A stretch of DNA of 50,737 bases from Cetobacterium sp. UBA6069 (GTDB taxonomy: Bacteria; Fusobacteriota; Fusobacteriia; Fusobacteriales; Fusobacteriaceae). A model generated the notes under the pieces. That model made no database searches, was not told where the DNA came from, and worked only from the letters and a program-made list of their open reading frames with translations. Positions 16,533 through 26,103 of this stretch are shown here, piece after piece (position 1 is the stretch's first letter; every line of letters begins with the position of its first letter). Made by a program: the position numbers and the translations under genes. Where the stretch lies: positions 10,919-61,655 of the forward strand of contig DIXX01000076.1 of NCBI GenBank assembly GCA_002428805.1, written 5' to 3'.

Positions 16533-17833
16533 TATTCAAAATCCTTTCTTAGTTTAATAATATAGAAATTATCTAAAATTTCTTCTGTATAATCAATTAA
16601 AAATCCACCGATTTTATCAAAGTGTCCATTTACATTTTCAGGCATTGTAAATTTTTGAACTGAGAAGTTTTTATGGTTGTTTAAAAACTTTTCAACGTTA
16701 TCTGTGTTTTCCTCTGAGAATATAGTACAAGTACTGTAAACTAGATCTCCCCCAACTTTTAATGTAGTTGCCGCAGATTCTAAAATTTCATATTGAAGCT
16801 CAGATAGTTCTTGAACATTTGCCATATTTTTATTATAAAGTGCTTCAGGTTTTTTTCTTAAAACACCGTATCCACTACAAGGAGCATCCACAAGAATTTT
16901 ATCAAATTTTTGTCCTTGTTCTTTAAGTTTTCTAGCATCTAATTTAATAGATTTTACATTAGTAAGACCTAGTTTTTTTAGATTTTCTTCGATGATTTTT
17001 ATTTTGTGTTGGTGAATATCTAAAGCGTAAATTTCACCAGTATTATTCATAAGTTCTGCAAGAACAGCAGTTTTACTTCCAGGAGCACTACAAGTATCAA
17101 CAACTTTTTCTCCTAACCCAGGATTTAAAATTTTTGCGGCAAGGTATGAAGATCCATCTTGAGCAATAATTTTTCCATCTTTAAATTCATCAGTATGTAA
17201 AACTATACCTGAATCAATATAGTATACAGTATCTATTTTTTTGATTGTATCAATTCTTAGAGTTTTTAAAAGAGTTTCAAACTCCTCTTCAGAATATTTA
17301 AGTGTATTTACTCTAACACTCATATACGGTATCTTTTTTAAAGAGATTAAAACCTTTTCTGTATTTTCTTTGTATTCTTTTTTTATTTTGTCATAGAACC
17401 ACTTCGGGTAAGAGTAAAGAAGGTCTAGTTTATCTTCATCTTTAAGTTTTTGAATCTCTTCATCTTTTTCTCTTAAATAACTTCTGATAACTCCATTTAC
17501 AAATTTACTAACAGGAACACCAAACTTTTTCTTAGTTAACTCTGTTGCCTCCCAAGCGATTCCTTTATCATCACTTTCCATGAAAGTAGCTTGATAAATT
17601 GAGATTTTTAATAGATTTTTAATCCAATTTTTTTTAACTGCTTTAGTTCTTTTTTCTAACTGATAGTTTAAATAGATATCATTTCTAATAACTCCATAAA
17701 AAACTTCAGTAATAAATCCACGTTCACCTTTACTTAAATTATTTTTTGAAAAATATTCATTTAAAAGAATATTTGAATATTTTCCTTTTTCAAATTCACC
17801 TAATAAACCTATGATTCTCTGTTTTATATTCAA
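16532..17833 (-). CDS. rsmB: 16S rRNA cytosine-C5 methyltransferase RsmB
   Basis: This 433-residue protein has an N-terminal NusB-like RNA-binding domain (about 1-135) and a C-terminal m5C methyltransferase domain. Motif I reads DTCSAPGSKT. The two catalytic cysteines are in DAPCSGYGVLRKKPE and STCTIFSEEN. RsmB methylates C967 of 16S rRNA in E. coli. The start is a TTG at 17833, with AGGAGA spaced normally ahead of it and no ATG nearby. It lies 15 nt downstream of the HypE-like gene and overlaps trmR by 1 nt, forming a three-gene operon. Confidence 0.93.
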   Translation of the reverse strand: MNIKQRIIGLLGEFEKGKYSNILLNEYFSKNNLSKGERGFITEVFYGVIRNDIYLNYQLEKRTKAVKKNWIKNLLKISIYQATFMESDDKGIAWEATELTKKKFGVPVSKFVNGVIRSYLREKDEEIQKLKDEDKLDLLYSYPKWFYDKIKKEYKENTEKVLISLKKIPYMSVRVNTLKYSEEEFETLLKTLRIDTIKKIDTVYYIDSGIVLHTDEFKDGKIIAQDGSSYLAAKILNPGLGEKVVDTCSAPGSKTAVLAELMNNTGEIYALDIHQHKIKIIEENLKKLGLTNVKSIKLDARKLKEQGQKFDKILVDAPCSGYGVLRKKPEALYNKNMANVQELSELQYEILESAATTLKVGGDLVYSTCTIFSEENTDNVEKFLNNHKNFSVQKFTMPENVNGHFDKIGGFLIDYTEEILDNFYIIKLRKDFE

Positions 17834-17848
17834 TATTATCTCTCCTAA

Positions 17849-18832
17849 CTATATAACTTTATATAACTCATCACTTTCTGGTGAAGCAATTTTTAATCGT
17901 TCACCATTTTTGATTAAAACTTTTTCATCTGACTTTGTAAACATTCCGATATCAAAAGCTTCAATCCCATTTTCTTTCAACTCACTTATTAACACATCTG
18001 AACTCTCCTTACTAACGACAATAAGCATAGTTCCACTTGAAATAAGTTTAAGAGGGTCTATTTTAAAGTATTTACAAATCTCTTTTGTGCATTGATGAAT
18101 AAATATTTTATCATATGAAATCTCTAAACCTAAATTATAAAAACAACTAGACTCCCAAAGAGCTCCTAAAAGGCCACCTTCAGTTACATCGTGCATTCCT
18201 TTTGAGAACTTATTAGCAATAACGCCATCCTTAACAACACTAGTAGAGTCTAAAAGATTTTTTGCAGATTGGATAGTTTCTTTTGAAAAAACATCAAGAA
18301 GCTCAATTTCTTTTTCAAAAGCTATAATACCTGTGCCTTCAATCCCAACTCCTTTAGTGATAATCAATCTATCTCCAGCAATAATACTGTCTCTTTTTTT
18401 AAAATTTTGTTTTTTTCCTATTCCAATAGAAGTTGCAGATATGATTGTTCTATTAACTGCTGCAGTTATCTCTGTATGTCCCCCAATTATAGAAACACCG
18501 ATTTTGTCAGCTTCCTCTTGAGCTTCTTTCATAATTAGGGCAATCTCCTCTTTTTGGGTGTGTGGAGGAGCTAAAATAGTCAGCATGATACCTGTTGGTG
18601 AAATTCCTTCAGTAGCTATATCGTTACAATTAATATTGATAGCTAATTTTCCTAAACCACTATTTGTTCCTGTAATAGGATCTGTTGAGAGATAAACAAC
18701 ATCTTCTCCAACCTCTATAGCAGCACAGTCACTTCCAATTTCACCAGCAGAAAGTATTCTTTCATTACTATTTTTTATGTTTTTAAAAATTAAATCATTT
18801 AAATCAGAAATAGTAAGTTTACCAATTTTCAT
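17849..18832 (-). CDS. AIR-synthase superfamily protein, HypE-like but without the C-terminal cysteine
   Basis: This is a 327-residue PurM/AIR-synthase-fold protein. Nucleotide and metal-binding features include IGSDCAAIE, STDPITGT, NCNDIATEGISP, GGHTEIT, and MHDVTEGGL further on. It resembles HypE, the hydrogenase maturation factor. HypE needs a C-terminal Cys (usually PRIC) that is carbamoylated, and this protein ends in ELYKVI with no terminal Cys. No other hyp or hydrogenase gene is nearby. It is therefore more likely an uncharacterised ATP-dependent enzyme of this superfamily. The ATG has GAGGGA ahead. It leads an operon with rsmB and trmR. Confidence 0.8.
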   Translation of the reverse strand: MKIGKLTISDLNDLIFKNIKNSNERILSAGEIGSDCAAIEVGEDVVYLSTDPITGTNSGLGKLAININCNDIATEGISPTGIMLTILAPPHTQKEEIALIMKEAQEEADKIGVSIIGGHTEITAAVNRTIISATSIGIGKKQNFKKRDSIIAGDRLIITKGVGIEGTGIIAFEKEIELLDVFSKETIQSAKNLLDSTSVVKDGVIANKFSKGMHDVTEGGLLGALWESSCFYNLGLEISYDKIFIHQCTKEICKYFKIDPLKLISSGTMLIVVSKESSDVLISELKENGIEAFDIGMFTKSDEKVLIKNGERLKIASPESDELYKVI

Positions 18833-18892
18833 ATTTATCCCTCACATGCAGTAGAATTTTAATATATTATACTATATTTTATGAAAATAAAA

Positions 18893-18920
18893 AACCCTTA
18901 CTTAAATTAAAGTAAGGGTT
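18893..18920 (-). terminator. Intrinsic terminator after fhs
   Basis: AACCCTTACTT (18893-18903) and AAGTAAGGGTT (18910-18920) form a perfect 11-bp stem with a 6-nt loop. A T-run follows on the minus strand, just past the fhs stop codon. Confidence 0.92.
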
Positions 18921-18927
18921 AGTATTT

Positions 18928-20592
18928 TTAGAATAAACCTGTAATAGTACCGTTTTCATCAATATCAATAAGTTCGGCTGCAGGAACTTTAGGTAGACCA
19001 GGCATATCGATGATACCACCAGCCATGGCGATAATAAATCCAGCTCCAGCTGCAAGTTTAATTGTATCAATTTCAACAGTGAAACCACTAGGTCTTCCAA
19101 GTAGATTTGCTTTATCAGAGATTGATTTTTGAGTTTTTGACATACAGATAGGAAGATTTCCATATCCAAGTTCTTCAAGTTGCTTAATAGTTTTATTAGC
19201 AGCTCCAGAGAAAGAAACTCCATCCGCTCCATAAATTTCTGTACATATTTTAGAAATTTTATCTTTTATAGGTAATTCTAAATCGTAAAGAGGTTTGTAA
19301 TTAGCAGTGTTCTCTTCAATTTTTTGAAGAACTAATTTTGCCAACTCTTCTCCACCTTCTCCACCTTTAGCCCAAACTTCACATAGAGCTACTGGAGCAT
19401 CTTGAGATTCACAGTGAGTTTTAATTAATTCAATTTCGTTATCTGTATCAGTTATAAATTTATTAATAGCAACAACAACAGGAAGATTAAATTTTTTCAT
19501 ATTTTCAATATGTTTATCAAGGTTAGCTAAACCTAATTTTAAAGCATCTAAGTTTTCTTCGTTTAAAACTTTAGCTCCACCGTGATGTTTAAGAGCTCTA
19601 ACAGTAGCAACAATAACAACACAATTAGGATTTAAATCTCCTTTTCTACATTTTATATCTAGGAATTTTTCAGCTCCTAAATCAGCGGCAAATCCAGCTT
19701 CAGTAACAGCGACATCAGAAAGTTTTAAAGCTAATTTTGTAGCTAAAAGTGAGTTACATCCATGAGCAATATTTGCAAAAGGTCCTCCATGGATTATAAC
19801 TGGAGTGTTTTCTAAAGTTTGAACCAAGTTTGGTTTTATAGCTTCTTTTAAAAGAGCAGTAACAGCTCCTGAAATTTTTAAATCGTTTATAGTTAATGGT
19901 TTATCACTATAATCGTAACCAAATACAATTTTTCCAATATTTTCTTTAAGTTCTTTTAAAGAGTTTGAAAGACAAAGAGTTGCCATGATTTCAGATGCAA
20001 CAGTTATTTGGAAAGAATCTTGTCTAGGATATCCGTTTAACTTTCCACCAAGACCAACAACAATATTTCTTAAATTTCTATCATTCATATCAACAACTCT
20101 TTTCCAAGTTATTTTAGTGTTATCGATATTTAAAAGGTTTCCTTGAGTGATATGGTTATCAATACATGCAGAAACAAGATTGTGAGCAACTCCAATCGCA
20201 TGGAAGTCTCCAGTGAAATGAAGATTGATATCTTCCATAGGAATAACTTGAGAGAATCCACCACCAGTAGCTCCACCTTTCATTCCAAAAACAGGTCCTA
20301 AAGAAGGTTCTCTAAGAGCAGCAACAGAGGATACACCAATTCTATTTAAAGCTTGAGTTAAACCAACAGTAACTGTAGATTTTCCTTCTCCTGCAGGTGT
20401 AGGTGTAATAGCAGTAACAAGAACTAGTTTTCCATCTTTTTTAGTAGATAGTTCATCTAATAAAGAAAGATTAAGTTTAGCTTTGTACTTTCCATAAGTA
20501 TCGTAATAATCCTCATTAATGTTCAGCTTAGAAGCAATATCAGAAATTTTTAGTAAGTTTGCTTCTTGTGCAATTTGTATATCAGTTTTCAT
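18928..20592 (-). CDS. fhs: Formate-tetrahydrofolate ligase
   Basis: This enzyme makes 10-formyltetrahydrofolate from formate, THF and ATP. The 554-residue length is standard. The phosphate-binding loop [12 protein letters not shown] is visible, together with family blocks [24 protein letters not shown] and [13 protein letters not shown]. The longest frame uses an upstream TTG, but the intervening codons (GGAGGGGCT) are the ribosome site, so the ATG at 20592 (MKTDIQ) is chosen. It is a single-gene unit with its own terminator. In a fermenting anaerobe it links formate to one-carbon metabolism. No other Wood-Ljungdahl gene is present in the window. Confidence 0.96.
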   Translation of the reverse strand: MKTDIQIAQEANLLKISDIASKLNINEDYYDTYGKYKAKLNLSLLDELSTKKDGKLVLVTAITPTPAGEGKSTVTVGLTQALNRIGVSSVAALREPSLGPVFGMKGGATGGGFSQVIPMEDINLHFTGDFHAIGVAHNLVSACIDNHITQGNLLNIDNTKITWKRVVDMNDRNLRNIVVGLGGKLNGYPRQDSFQITVASEIMATLCLSNSLKELKENIGKIVFGYDYSDKPLTINDLKISGAVTALLKEAIKPNLVQTLENTPVIIHGGPFANIAHGCNSLLATKLALKLSDVAVTEAGFAADLGAEKFLDIKCRKGDLNPNCVVIVATVRALKHHGGAKVLNEENLDALKLGLANLDKHIENMKKFNLPVVVAINKFITDTDNEIELIKTHCESQDAPVALCEVWAKGGEGGEELAKLVLQKIEENTANYKPLYDLELPIKDKISKICTEIYGADGVSFSGAANKTIKQLEELGYGNLPICMSKTQKSISDKANLLGRPSGFTVEIDTIKLAAGAGFIIAMAGGIIDMPGLPKVPAAELIDIDENGTITGLF

Positions 20593-20618
20593 AGCCCCTC
20601 CCAAATAAAATAAATGTT

Positions 20619-20647
20619 TTTTAAGTAATTAAATTGTACTTTGTCAA
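20619..20647 (-). promoter_or_regulatory. Probable fhs promoter
   Basis: On the minus strand TTGACA (20647-20642) is followed after 17 nt by TTAAAA (20624-20619). The -35 is perfect and the -10 is weak. Confidence 0.45.
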
Positions 20648-20706
20648 TATAATTGTACCTTAAAAAAGTAAAAAAAGAAAGAGGCAGATATATTAAAAAT
20701 AAAAAA

Positions 20707-20735
20707 TTGATTTTTTTCAATATAGGGGGTATATA
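20707..20735 (+). promoter_or_regulatory. Probable promoter of the sigma factor gene
   Basis: TTGATT (20707-20712), a 17-nt spacer containing GGGGG, and TATATA (20730-20735), about 80 nt before the ATG. Confidence 0.5.
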
Positions 20736-20814
20736 AAATAGGAAGGAGATACTAAATATTGGTGTGAGTTAGATAAAGTAGATAAATATTTCATTTTTAG
20801 GATAAGGGGGACCG

Positions 20815-21408
20815 ATGATCAAGAACGAAGATATTTTGCTAGCTAAACAAGGAGATGTAGAATCAATAGAAAAAATAGTCACAGAATATAAAAATCTTAT
20901 CTACATGAGAAATCGAACTTTATTTTTAAAAGGCGCAGAAAGAGAGGATTTAGTTCAAGAGGGAATGATAGGACTTATGAAAGCTATTAGATCTTTTGAT
21001 GAGAATAGAAGCGCTTGCTTCAGCACATTTGCTTCTTTGTGTATAAAGAGACAAATTATAACAGCGGTTAAAAATTATAATTCAGAAAAAAATAAAAACC
21101 TTAATAGTGCAATGCAGGGAGAGGGGTATTCTGAAATTCAAGAGTTGATAAGATATAGTAACCCTTCGCTGAAATATTATACTCCAGAACAGATTGTTAT
21201 TGGGAAAGAGCTTATGAAATTTTTAAAAAAATTTTTAAAAATTAATTTAAGTGGTTTAGAAAAAGAGGTTTTTTCTTATATGGTTAAAGGTTATGGTTAT
21301 TTAGAAATTGCAGAAAAATTAAAAAAGGAGCCAAAAGCGATAGATAACTCTATTCAAAGAATAAAAAAGAAAGTTTTAATTTTTCTGGAAAAATATAATA
21401 AAAGTTGA
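20815..21408 (+). CDS. RNA polymerase sigma-70 family factor, SigH-like
   Basis: This 197-residue alternative sigma factor has region 2 around residues 10-80, including DLVQEGMIGLMKAIRSFD (the core-binding/-10 recognition block) and FSTFASLCIKRQI. Region 4, with a helix-turn-helix, lies near residues 140-190 (YLEIAEKLKKEPKAIDNSIQRIKKK). Region 1.1 and a long region 3 are absent. The region 2 pattern resembles Bacillus SigH. SigH drives early sporulation and competence in Firmicutes, but fusobacteria do not sporulate, so its regulon here is unknown. The ATG follows AAGGGGG. It is not co-directional with fhs, and it precedes yjjI by 62 nt containing a separate promoter. Confidence 0.85.
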   Translation: MIKNEDILLAKQGDVESIEKIVTEYKNLIYMRNRTLFLKGAEREDLVQEGMIGLMKAIRSFDENRSACFSTFASLCIKRQIITAVKNYNSEKNKNLNSAMQGEGYSEIQELIRYSNPSLKYYTPEQIVIGKELMKFLKKFLKINLSGLEKEVFSYMVKGYGYLEIAEKLKKEPKAIDNSIQRIKKKVLIFLEKYNKS

Positions 21409-21434
21409 CAGAAGTGGTGGAAATTGAATATAAT
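21405..21434 (+). promoter_or_regulatory. Strong promoter of yjjI-yjjW overlapping the sigma-factor stop codon
   Basis: TTGACA (21405-21410), an 18-nt spacer and TATAAT (21429-21434). The -35 box contains the TGA stop of the sigma gene (21406-21408). It lets yjjI be expressed independently of the sigma gene. Confidence 0.8.
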
Positions 21435-21470
21435 ATGTGAAATTTATATTTTAATTAAAGGGAGAAAGTA

Positions 21471-22958
21471 ATGATATTAGAAACAATAAAAAGTCAAAAG
21501 ATAACTTTTGAACAAAAAGTTGTGACTTTAGCTAGATTAGCAGAAGGTAGCATAGAAGTTTTAAATAAAAGTGAAGCTTTGAAAAAATATATTGAAGATG
21601 GAATCATTTGTGATTTATTTGAAGGAAATGCTCCTTATAGACCAAGATACATAGTACCAGACTATGATATATTTATGCAAAATGGAAGTAAATTTTTAAA
21701 CCTAGATAAGCCAACAAATATTTGGGAAGCTGTTCATGGATTACTAATACTTTATAAGCATGTTCCTTCAATAACTACAATGCCTGTTTATTTAGGAAAT
21801 ATTGATTATTTATTAGAACCTTTTATTAAAGATGAAAATGAAGCGTATTTAGCGATAAAGCTATTTTTAAAACATATAGATTCAACTATAACTGATTCTT
21901 TCTGTCATGCTAACATAGGGCCAAAAGAAACAAAGGCTGGTCTTATAATTTTAAAGGTTATGAGAGAGTTAGAATTACCGACACCAAACTTAACGATAAA
22001 ATATACAGATGAAACATCTGATAAAATAGCAATTGAAGCTATCCAAACTGCTCTTGTAACAGCAAAACCAAGTTTTGCAAATGATAAGATATTTAGAGAT
22101 GATTTTAAAGGTGAATATGGAATCGTAAGTTGCTATAATGGACTAAAAGTTGGAGGGGGAGCTAATACTTTAGTAAGAGTAAGATTAGGAGCTCTTTCAA
22201 AGTTAGCGTCTTCAAAAGATGAGTTTTTAACTAAGGTTTTACCAGAGGTTTCAAAGGAGATGCTAGATTATATAGATGAAAGATCAAGATTTATAATAGA
22301 CGAAAGTGGTTTCTATGAAAGTAGCTTCTTGGTTAAAGAAGGATTACTTGAAAAAGAGAAATTTACAGGATTATTTGGATTTGTAGGTTTAGCGGAGTGT
22401 GTAAATAACCTTTTAGGAGCAGTAGAAAAAAAGGATAGGTTTGGATACTCTGAAGATGCTGGCCACTTAGCTTTAGAGATAGTAAGAACAATGAGTAACT
22501 TAGTTCAAAATCACAAAACAAAGTATGCAGGAGAATTCTTCGGAAATACTCACTTATTACATTCACAAGTTGGAATAGATACAGATAGAAATGAGAGTCC
22601 GGGATGTAGAATTCCAGTGGGAGAAGAGCCAGAAATATTTGAGCATATAGTTCAATCAGCACCATTCCATCAATACTGTCCAAGTGGAGTTGGAGATATA
22701 TTTGTATTCGATGAAACATATAAAAGTAATCCAGAAGCGATTTTAGATATAATAAAAGGAGCTTTTGAAACTGATATGAGGTTCTTCTCACTATATAGTG
22801 ATGACTGTGATGTAGTTAGAGTAACGGGATATTTAGTGAAGAAATCTGAAATGGAGAAGCTAGATAAGGGAGAACAGGTATTAAGAGATACAACAATTTT
22901 AGGAAAAGGTGCTAGAGATAATGCAAAAGCTTTAGGAAGAAAGTTAAGAAGTGAATAG
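21471..22958 (+). CDS. yjjI: YjjI family glycyl-radical enzyme (function unknown)
   Basis: This 495-residue protein belongs to the YjjI/DUF3029 family of glycyl-radical enzymes, whose reaction is not known. The C-terminal radical motif is RVTGY with the radical glycine at about 453, near the usual position 30-60 residues from the end. A candidate catalytic cysteine is C221 in IVSCYNGLKVGGG. It is shorter than pyruvate formate-lyase (about 750 residues), as YjjI usually is. The ATG follows AAGGGAGAAAG. Its end overlaps the yjjW activase gene by 8 nt, so enzyme and activator are made together. Confidence 0.88.
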   Translation: MILETIKSQKITFEQKVVTLARLAEGSIEVLNKSEALKKYIEDGIICDLFEGNAPYRPRYIVPDYDIFMQNGSKFLNLDKPTNIWEAVHGLLILYKHVPSITTMPVYLGNIDYLLEPFIKDENEAYLAIKLFLKHIDSTITDSFCHANIGPKETKAGLIILKVMRELELPTPNLTIKYTDETSDKIAIEAIQTALVTAKPSFANDKIFRDDFKGEYGIVSCYNGLKVGGGANTLVRVRLGALSKLASSKDEFLTKVLPEVSKEMLDYIDERSRFIIDESGFYESSFLVKEGLLEKEKFTGLFGFVGLAECVNNLLGAVEKKDRFGYSEDAGHLALEIVRTMSNLVQNHKTKYAGEFFGNTHLLHSQVGIDTDRNESPGCRIPVGEEPEIFEHIVQSAPFHQYCPSGVGDIFVFDETYKSNPEAILDIIKGAFETDMRFFSLYSDDCDVVRVTGYLVKKSEMEKLDKGEQVLRDTTILGKGARDNAKALGRKLRSE

Positions 22959-23808
22959 CATGGATTTGAAAGCTAAAATAAATAAAATTATTAAGTTTTC
23001 GAATGTTGATGGACCAGGAAACAGAATGGCTATATTTTTTCAAGGTTGTAATTTTAATTGTGAATATTGTCATAATCCAGAAACAATAAATGAGTGTAAA
23101 AATTGTTATAAATGTGTTGAGGAATGTCCAACTGCTGCTCTTTATATAGAGGGGAAAAGTGTGAAGTGGAAAGAAGCTTTATGTTGTGAGTGTGATAAAT
23201 GCATAAAAGTTTGTAAATTTAATGCTTCTCCAAAGATTAAAGAATATACTGTCGATAGATTAATAAAAGAGGTTGCTAAGGTGAAACCTTTTATTAAAGG
23301 TGTAACTGTTAGTGGAGGAGAAAGCACTCTTCAATACAGGTTTATTACGGAATTTTTTAAAGAGATAAAGAAAAACTGGCCAAATTTGAGTTGTTTTGTA
23401 GATACAAATGGAAGTCTGAATTTAAGTGATGATACTTATAAAGAGTTTGTAGATATTACAGATTATTTTATGCTAGATGTTAAAGCTTGGGACGAAAAAG
23501 AGCATGTTGAGTTAACTGAAAAAAAAGTTGAAAATGTAATTGAAAATCTAAAATTTTTAAAAAATATTGGGAAATTATTTGAAGTTAGAACTGTTATTGT
23601 TAGTAAAAAATTAAATAATGAATTAACCATAAGAAAAGTTTCTGAGCTTATCAAAAAAACGGATATAAGATATAAAATAATAAAATATAGACATTTTGGA
23701 GTTAGAGAAGAGTTGCAAAAAAATCTTTTTTCACCTTCAGATGAAGAGCTAAAAGAGTTAGAAAATTTAGCTCAAAGCTTAGAAGTGAAAAACACCCTAG
23801 TGATTTAG
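22951..23808 (+). CDS. yjjW: YjjW family glycyl-radical enzyme activase (radical SAM)
   Basis: This 285-residue radical-SAM activase begins with SNVDGPGNRMAIFFQGC. Its catalytic cluster motif is CNFNCEYC (CxxxCxxC). An inserted pair of [4Fe-4S] motifs follows, CKNCYKCVEECP and CCECDKCIKVC, as in activases with an auxiliary ferredoxin domain. Further on VSGGEST matches the SAM-binding GGE motif. It generates the glycyl radical on YjjI. The frame begins at GTG 22951, overlapping yjjI. An ATG at 22960 is the alternative, but the AGGAAG upstream is better spaced for GTG. The stop codon lies inside the terminator stem. Confidence 0.88.
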   Translation: MNSMDLKAKINKIIKFSNVDGPGNRMAIFFQGCNFNCEYCHNPETINECKNCYKCVEECPTAALYIEGKSVKWKEALCCECDKCIKVCKFNASPKIKEYTVDRLIKEVAKVKPFIKGVTVSGGESTLQYRFITEFFKEIKKNWPNLSCFVDTNGSLNLSDDTYKEFVDITDYFMLDVKAWDEKEHVELTEKKVENVIENLKFLKNIGKLFEVRTVIVSKKLNNELTIRKVSELIKKTDIRYKIIKYRHFGVREELQKNLFSPSDEELKELENLAQSLEVKNTLVI

Positions 23809-23814
23809 GGTGTT
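23791..23814. terminator. Bidirectional terminator between yjjW and fplA
   Basis: AACACCCTA (23791-23799) pairs with TAGGGTGTT (23806-23814), followed by T8 on the plus strand and T5 on the minus strand. The plus-strand stem contains the last yjjW codons and stop. Confidence 0.9.
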
Positions 23815-23819
23815 TTTTT

Positions 23820-26102
23820 TTAATCAAATTTATATCCAAAACTAAATTGGAATAGATAGTCATGAGACTCTTGTGCTTTTGATATATTAAACTTGATTGG
23901 CCCGATAAGGCTTAAATAATTAAGACCTATACTTGCTCCTTGAGAGTAATCTTTCCAAAGTATAGAACGAGAGTTGTTCGTAAACTCCTCATTTACATAC
24001 TTATAAGTTGCAACATCCCAATGAGTACTGAAATATAGGTTTTCAATAATTTTTTTCTGAATTCCTAAACTTACTCCGAAAAGAGATGAAAGATATTTTT
24101 CTTGGAAATAATATCCACTGAATGAGAATGTATTCTGTGAAAGATCATCGGACAATCCCCCTAATTTTATATACTTATCAGGAAGAATATCATCACCGCT
24201 GACATTTCCACCAAAAAGCTTAGCAGTTAAACTAGTTGTCTCTGTAAGAGGAAGATAATTCGATGAAATATAGTTAGTTGATAGGAAATTAAGGTTATCT
24301 TTTCCTAAATTTCCACCCCATCTTTGTGAAATCTCTCCCTTAGCTCCTTTTGTAGGAAAGGCAGTAGAATTCGTCTTATCCCAATTGATATCAAAAAATA
24401 CATCTCCATAACTCTTTGAATACTCAACAGAAGTATCAAAAATATTTTTAATTTCAGAATCTAAGCTACTATAATTTAACGAAGCTCCGTAAGAAAATAA
24501 AAACAGATTTGAATATTGAGTTACAAAAGCATTTTCAAGTTTTGTAACTTGGCTTTTATAACTTCCGATTTTACTTTTGTTGTGATAGATGAAAAATGGG
24601 TTTTCATTGTAGCTTATACTACTAAGAATTCCGACTTTATTTGAAACACCGTAGTAAGAGAAGTTTTTAAGATTAAATCCTAAATAATCTCCGAAAGTTG
24701 TTTCAATTGTTGAAAGTGTTCCAATTTTTCCAAAAGAACTGATGTCAGTTCCAATTGAAAAGGTAGTTCCGTAGTCAGTTTGATAATCGACACCGAGTCC
24801 AACTATATTAGTTGGTGTTTCTTCTACTTGAAGTTTTAAAGTATCGTTATCAAAAGAGTAATATATTTTATTTACAAAATTAAGGCTGTATGTTTTCAGC
24901 ATAAGATCTTCTAAAGTATTTGGATTAACACTTTTCCCAATCGAATTTTTAAATATTGATTCAATAATATTTTTATGGTTTTCATTTTGACTTTCACTTA
25001 TAATTTCTAAGTTTTCTAAGACAAAATTATTTTTAAATTGTAACGAACTTTTTCTTTTATTTTGTTTAGGTCCAAAAGCTAAAATTTTATCAATTTGTTT
25101 TTTAGTAGCAAGCTCTCCAAGAGTTTTAATCTCTTTAAAGTTATTAAAATCTGTTGTTTTATATTTTGAAACATCAGGTTCTATAAGAATCGTACTTAAA
25201 TCACGTTGTTTTTTAGTAGAACTTGTACTTTGAATAGCTACTATTTGATCGGCGACACTTAAGATATCATACTCATCTTTTTTTTGTAGAGAAGTTCCAA
25301 CGTCCACACCGATAACAATATCAGCTCCTAAACCAAAAGCATCTTCAACAGGGAAGTTTCTAGATAATAAACCATCGACATAGTAGTTACCATTGATGAC
25401 AACAGGATCAAAAATAGTGGGAATAGAGATACTAGCGGTAATAACTTGAGCTAAATCACCACTATTAAAAGCCTTAGCTTTACCTGTATTTAAATCGGTT
25501 GCAATAATTTCTAAAGGAATAGGTAACTTTTTAAAATCTCTTGTTTGCTCTACATTCCAAAGTAAATTTTTTAGAGTGAGATATATTTTTTGTGTATTTC
25601 TAATTCCTTTTGGAAGAGCAAAATTAAGTGAATTATCATATTTCAAAGATAGATTATAATTTTTCATCAGAGATCTTTGATCGATTGGGATATCTGTAAA
25701 ATTAGGACTATCATTAAAAGTTTCTTGCCAATTTATATCTAAAACAAGTTTTTCAATTTGATCAGGAGTATAGCCAGCGGAATAAAGGGCTCCAATAAGA
25801 GCTCCCATACTTGTTCCTGTAATATAGTCCACCTTGATATTATTTTCTTCCAAAGCTTTTAAAACACCGATATGTGCAAATCCTTTTGCACCTCCACCAC
25901 TTAAAACTAGGCCTATTTTAGGTTGTTTTTCCTCGTTTTTAAATTTCTCTATTTTTCGAGCTTCTAAAACTTTAATCTGTTTTTGAAGTAAATTAATTTG
26001 TTCTTTCAATTTTTTTATCTCTATATCTTCAACTGTTTTAGAGAAGCTAAATGAAAAAACAAAAATGAATAAGATGGTAAAAAATGTATATATTTTTTTC
26101 AT
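23820..26102 (-). CDS. fplA: Type Vd autotransporter phospholipase A1, FplA homologue
   Basis: This 760-residue protein has a signal peptide (about 1-21), a short coiled-coil-like stretch (24-57), a patatin domain with oxyanion motif GGGAKG (69-74), nucleophile GTSMG (S98) and the catalytic Asp in YYVDG (D243). A POTRA-like linker and an Omp85/BamA-type C-terminal barrel ending in FGYKFD follow. Ser98 and Asp243 coincide with the catalytic pair I recall for Fusobacterium nucleatum FplA, a surface phospholipase. The longer frame (to 26165) overlaps aroA. The GGAGGA site lies in the last aroA codons, so the ATG at 26102 is the start. It is translationally linked to aroA, with TGA and ATG one base apart. 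Confidence 0.93.
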   Translation of the reverse strand: MKKIYTFFTILFIFVFSFSFSKTVEDIEIKKLKEQINLLQKQIKVLEARKIEKFKNEEKQPKIGLVLSGGGAKGFAHIGVLKALEENNIKVDYITGTSMGALIGALYSAGYTPDQIEKLVLDINWQETFNDSPNFTDIPIDQRSLMKNYNLSLKYDNSLNFALPKGIRNTQKIYLTLKNLLWNVEQTRDFKKLPIPLEIIATDLNTGKAKAFNSGDLAQVITASISIPTIFDPVVINGNYYVDGLLSRNFPVEDAFGLGADIVIGVDVGTSLQKKDEYDILSVADQIVAIQSTSSTKKQRDLSTILIEPDVSKYKTTDFNNFKEIKTLGELATKKQIDKILAFGPKQNKRKSSLQFKNNFVLENLEIISESQNENHKNIIESIFKNSIGKSVNPNTLEDLMLKTYSLNFVNKIYYSFDNDTLKLQVEETPTNIVGLGVDYQTDYGTTFSIGTDISSFGKIGTLSTIETTFGDYLGFNLKNFSYYGVSNKVGILSSISYNENPFFIYHNKSKIGSYKSQVTKLENAFVTQYSNLFLFSYGASLNYSSLDSEIKNIFDTSVEYSKSYGDVFFDINWDKTNSTAFPTKGAKGEISQRWGGNLGKDNLNFLSTNYISSNYLPLTETTSLTAKLFGGNVSGDDILPDKYIKLGGLSDDLSQNTFSFSGYYFQEKYLSSLFGVSLGIQKKIIENLYFSTHWDVATYKYVNEEFTNNSRSILWKDYSQGASIGLNYLSLIGPIKFNISKAQESHDYLFQFSFGYKFD

Positions 26103-26103
26103 T

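Noticed and set aside
18879..19232. 117-residue open frame on the minus strand in another frame at the end of fhs
   Set aside because: It lies inside the well-supported fhs coding region and its terminator, and its composition looks like an out-of-frame shadow.
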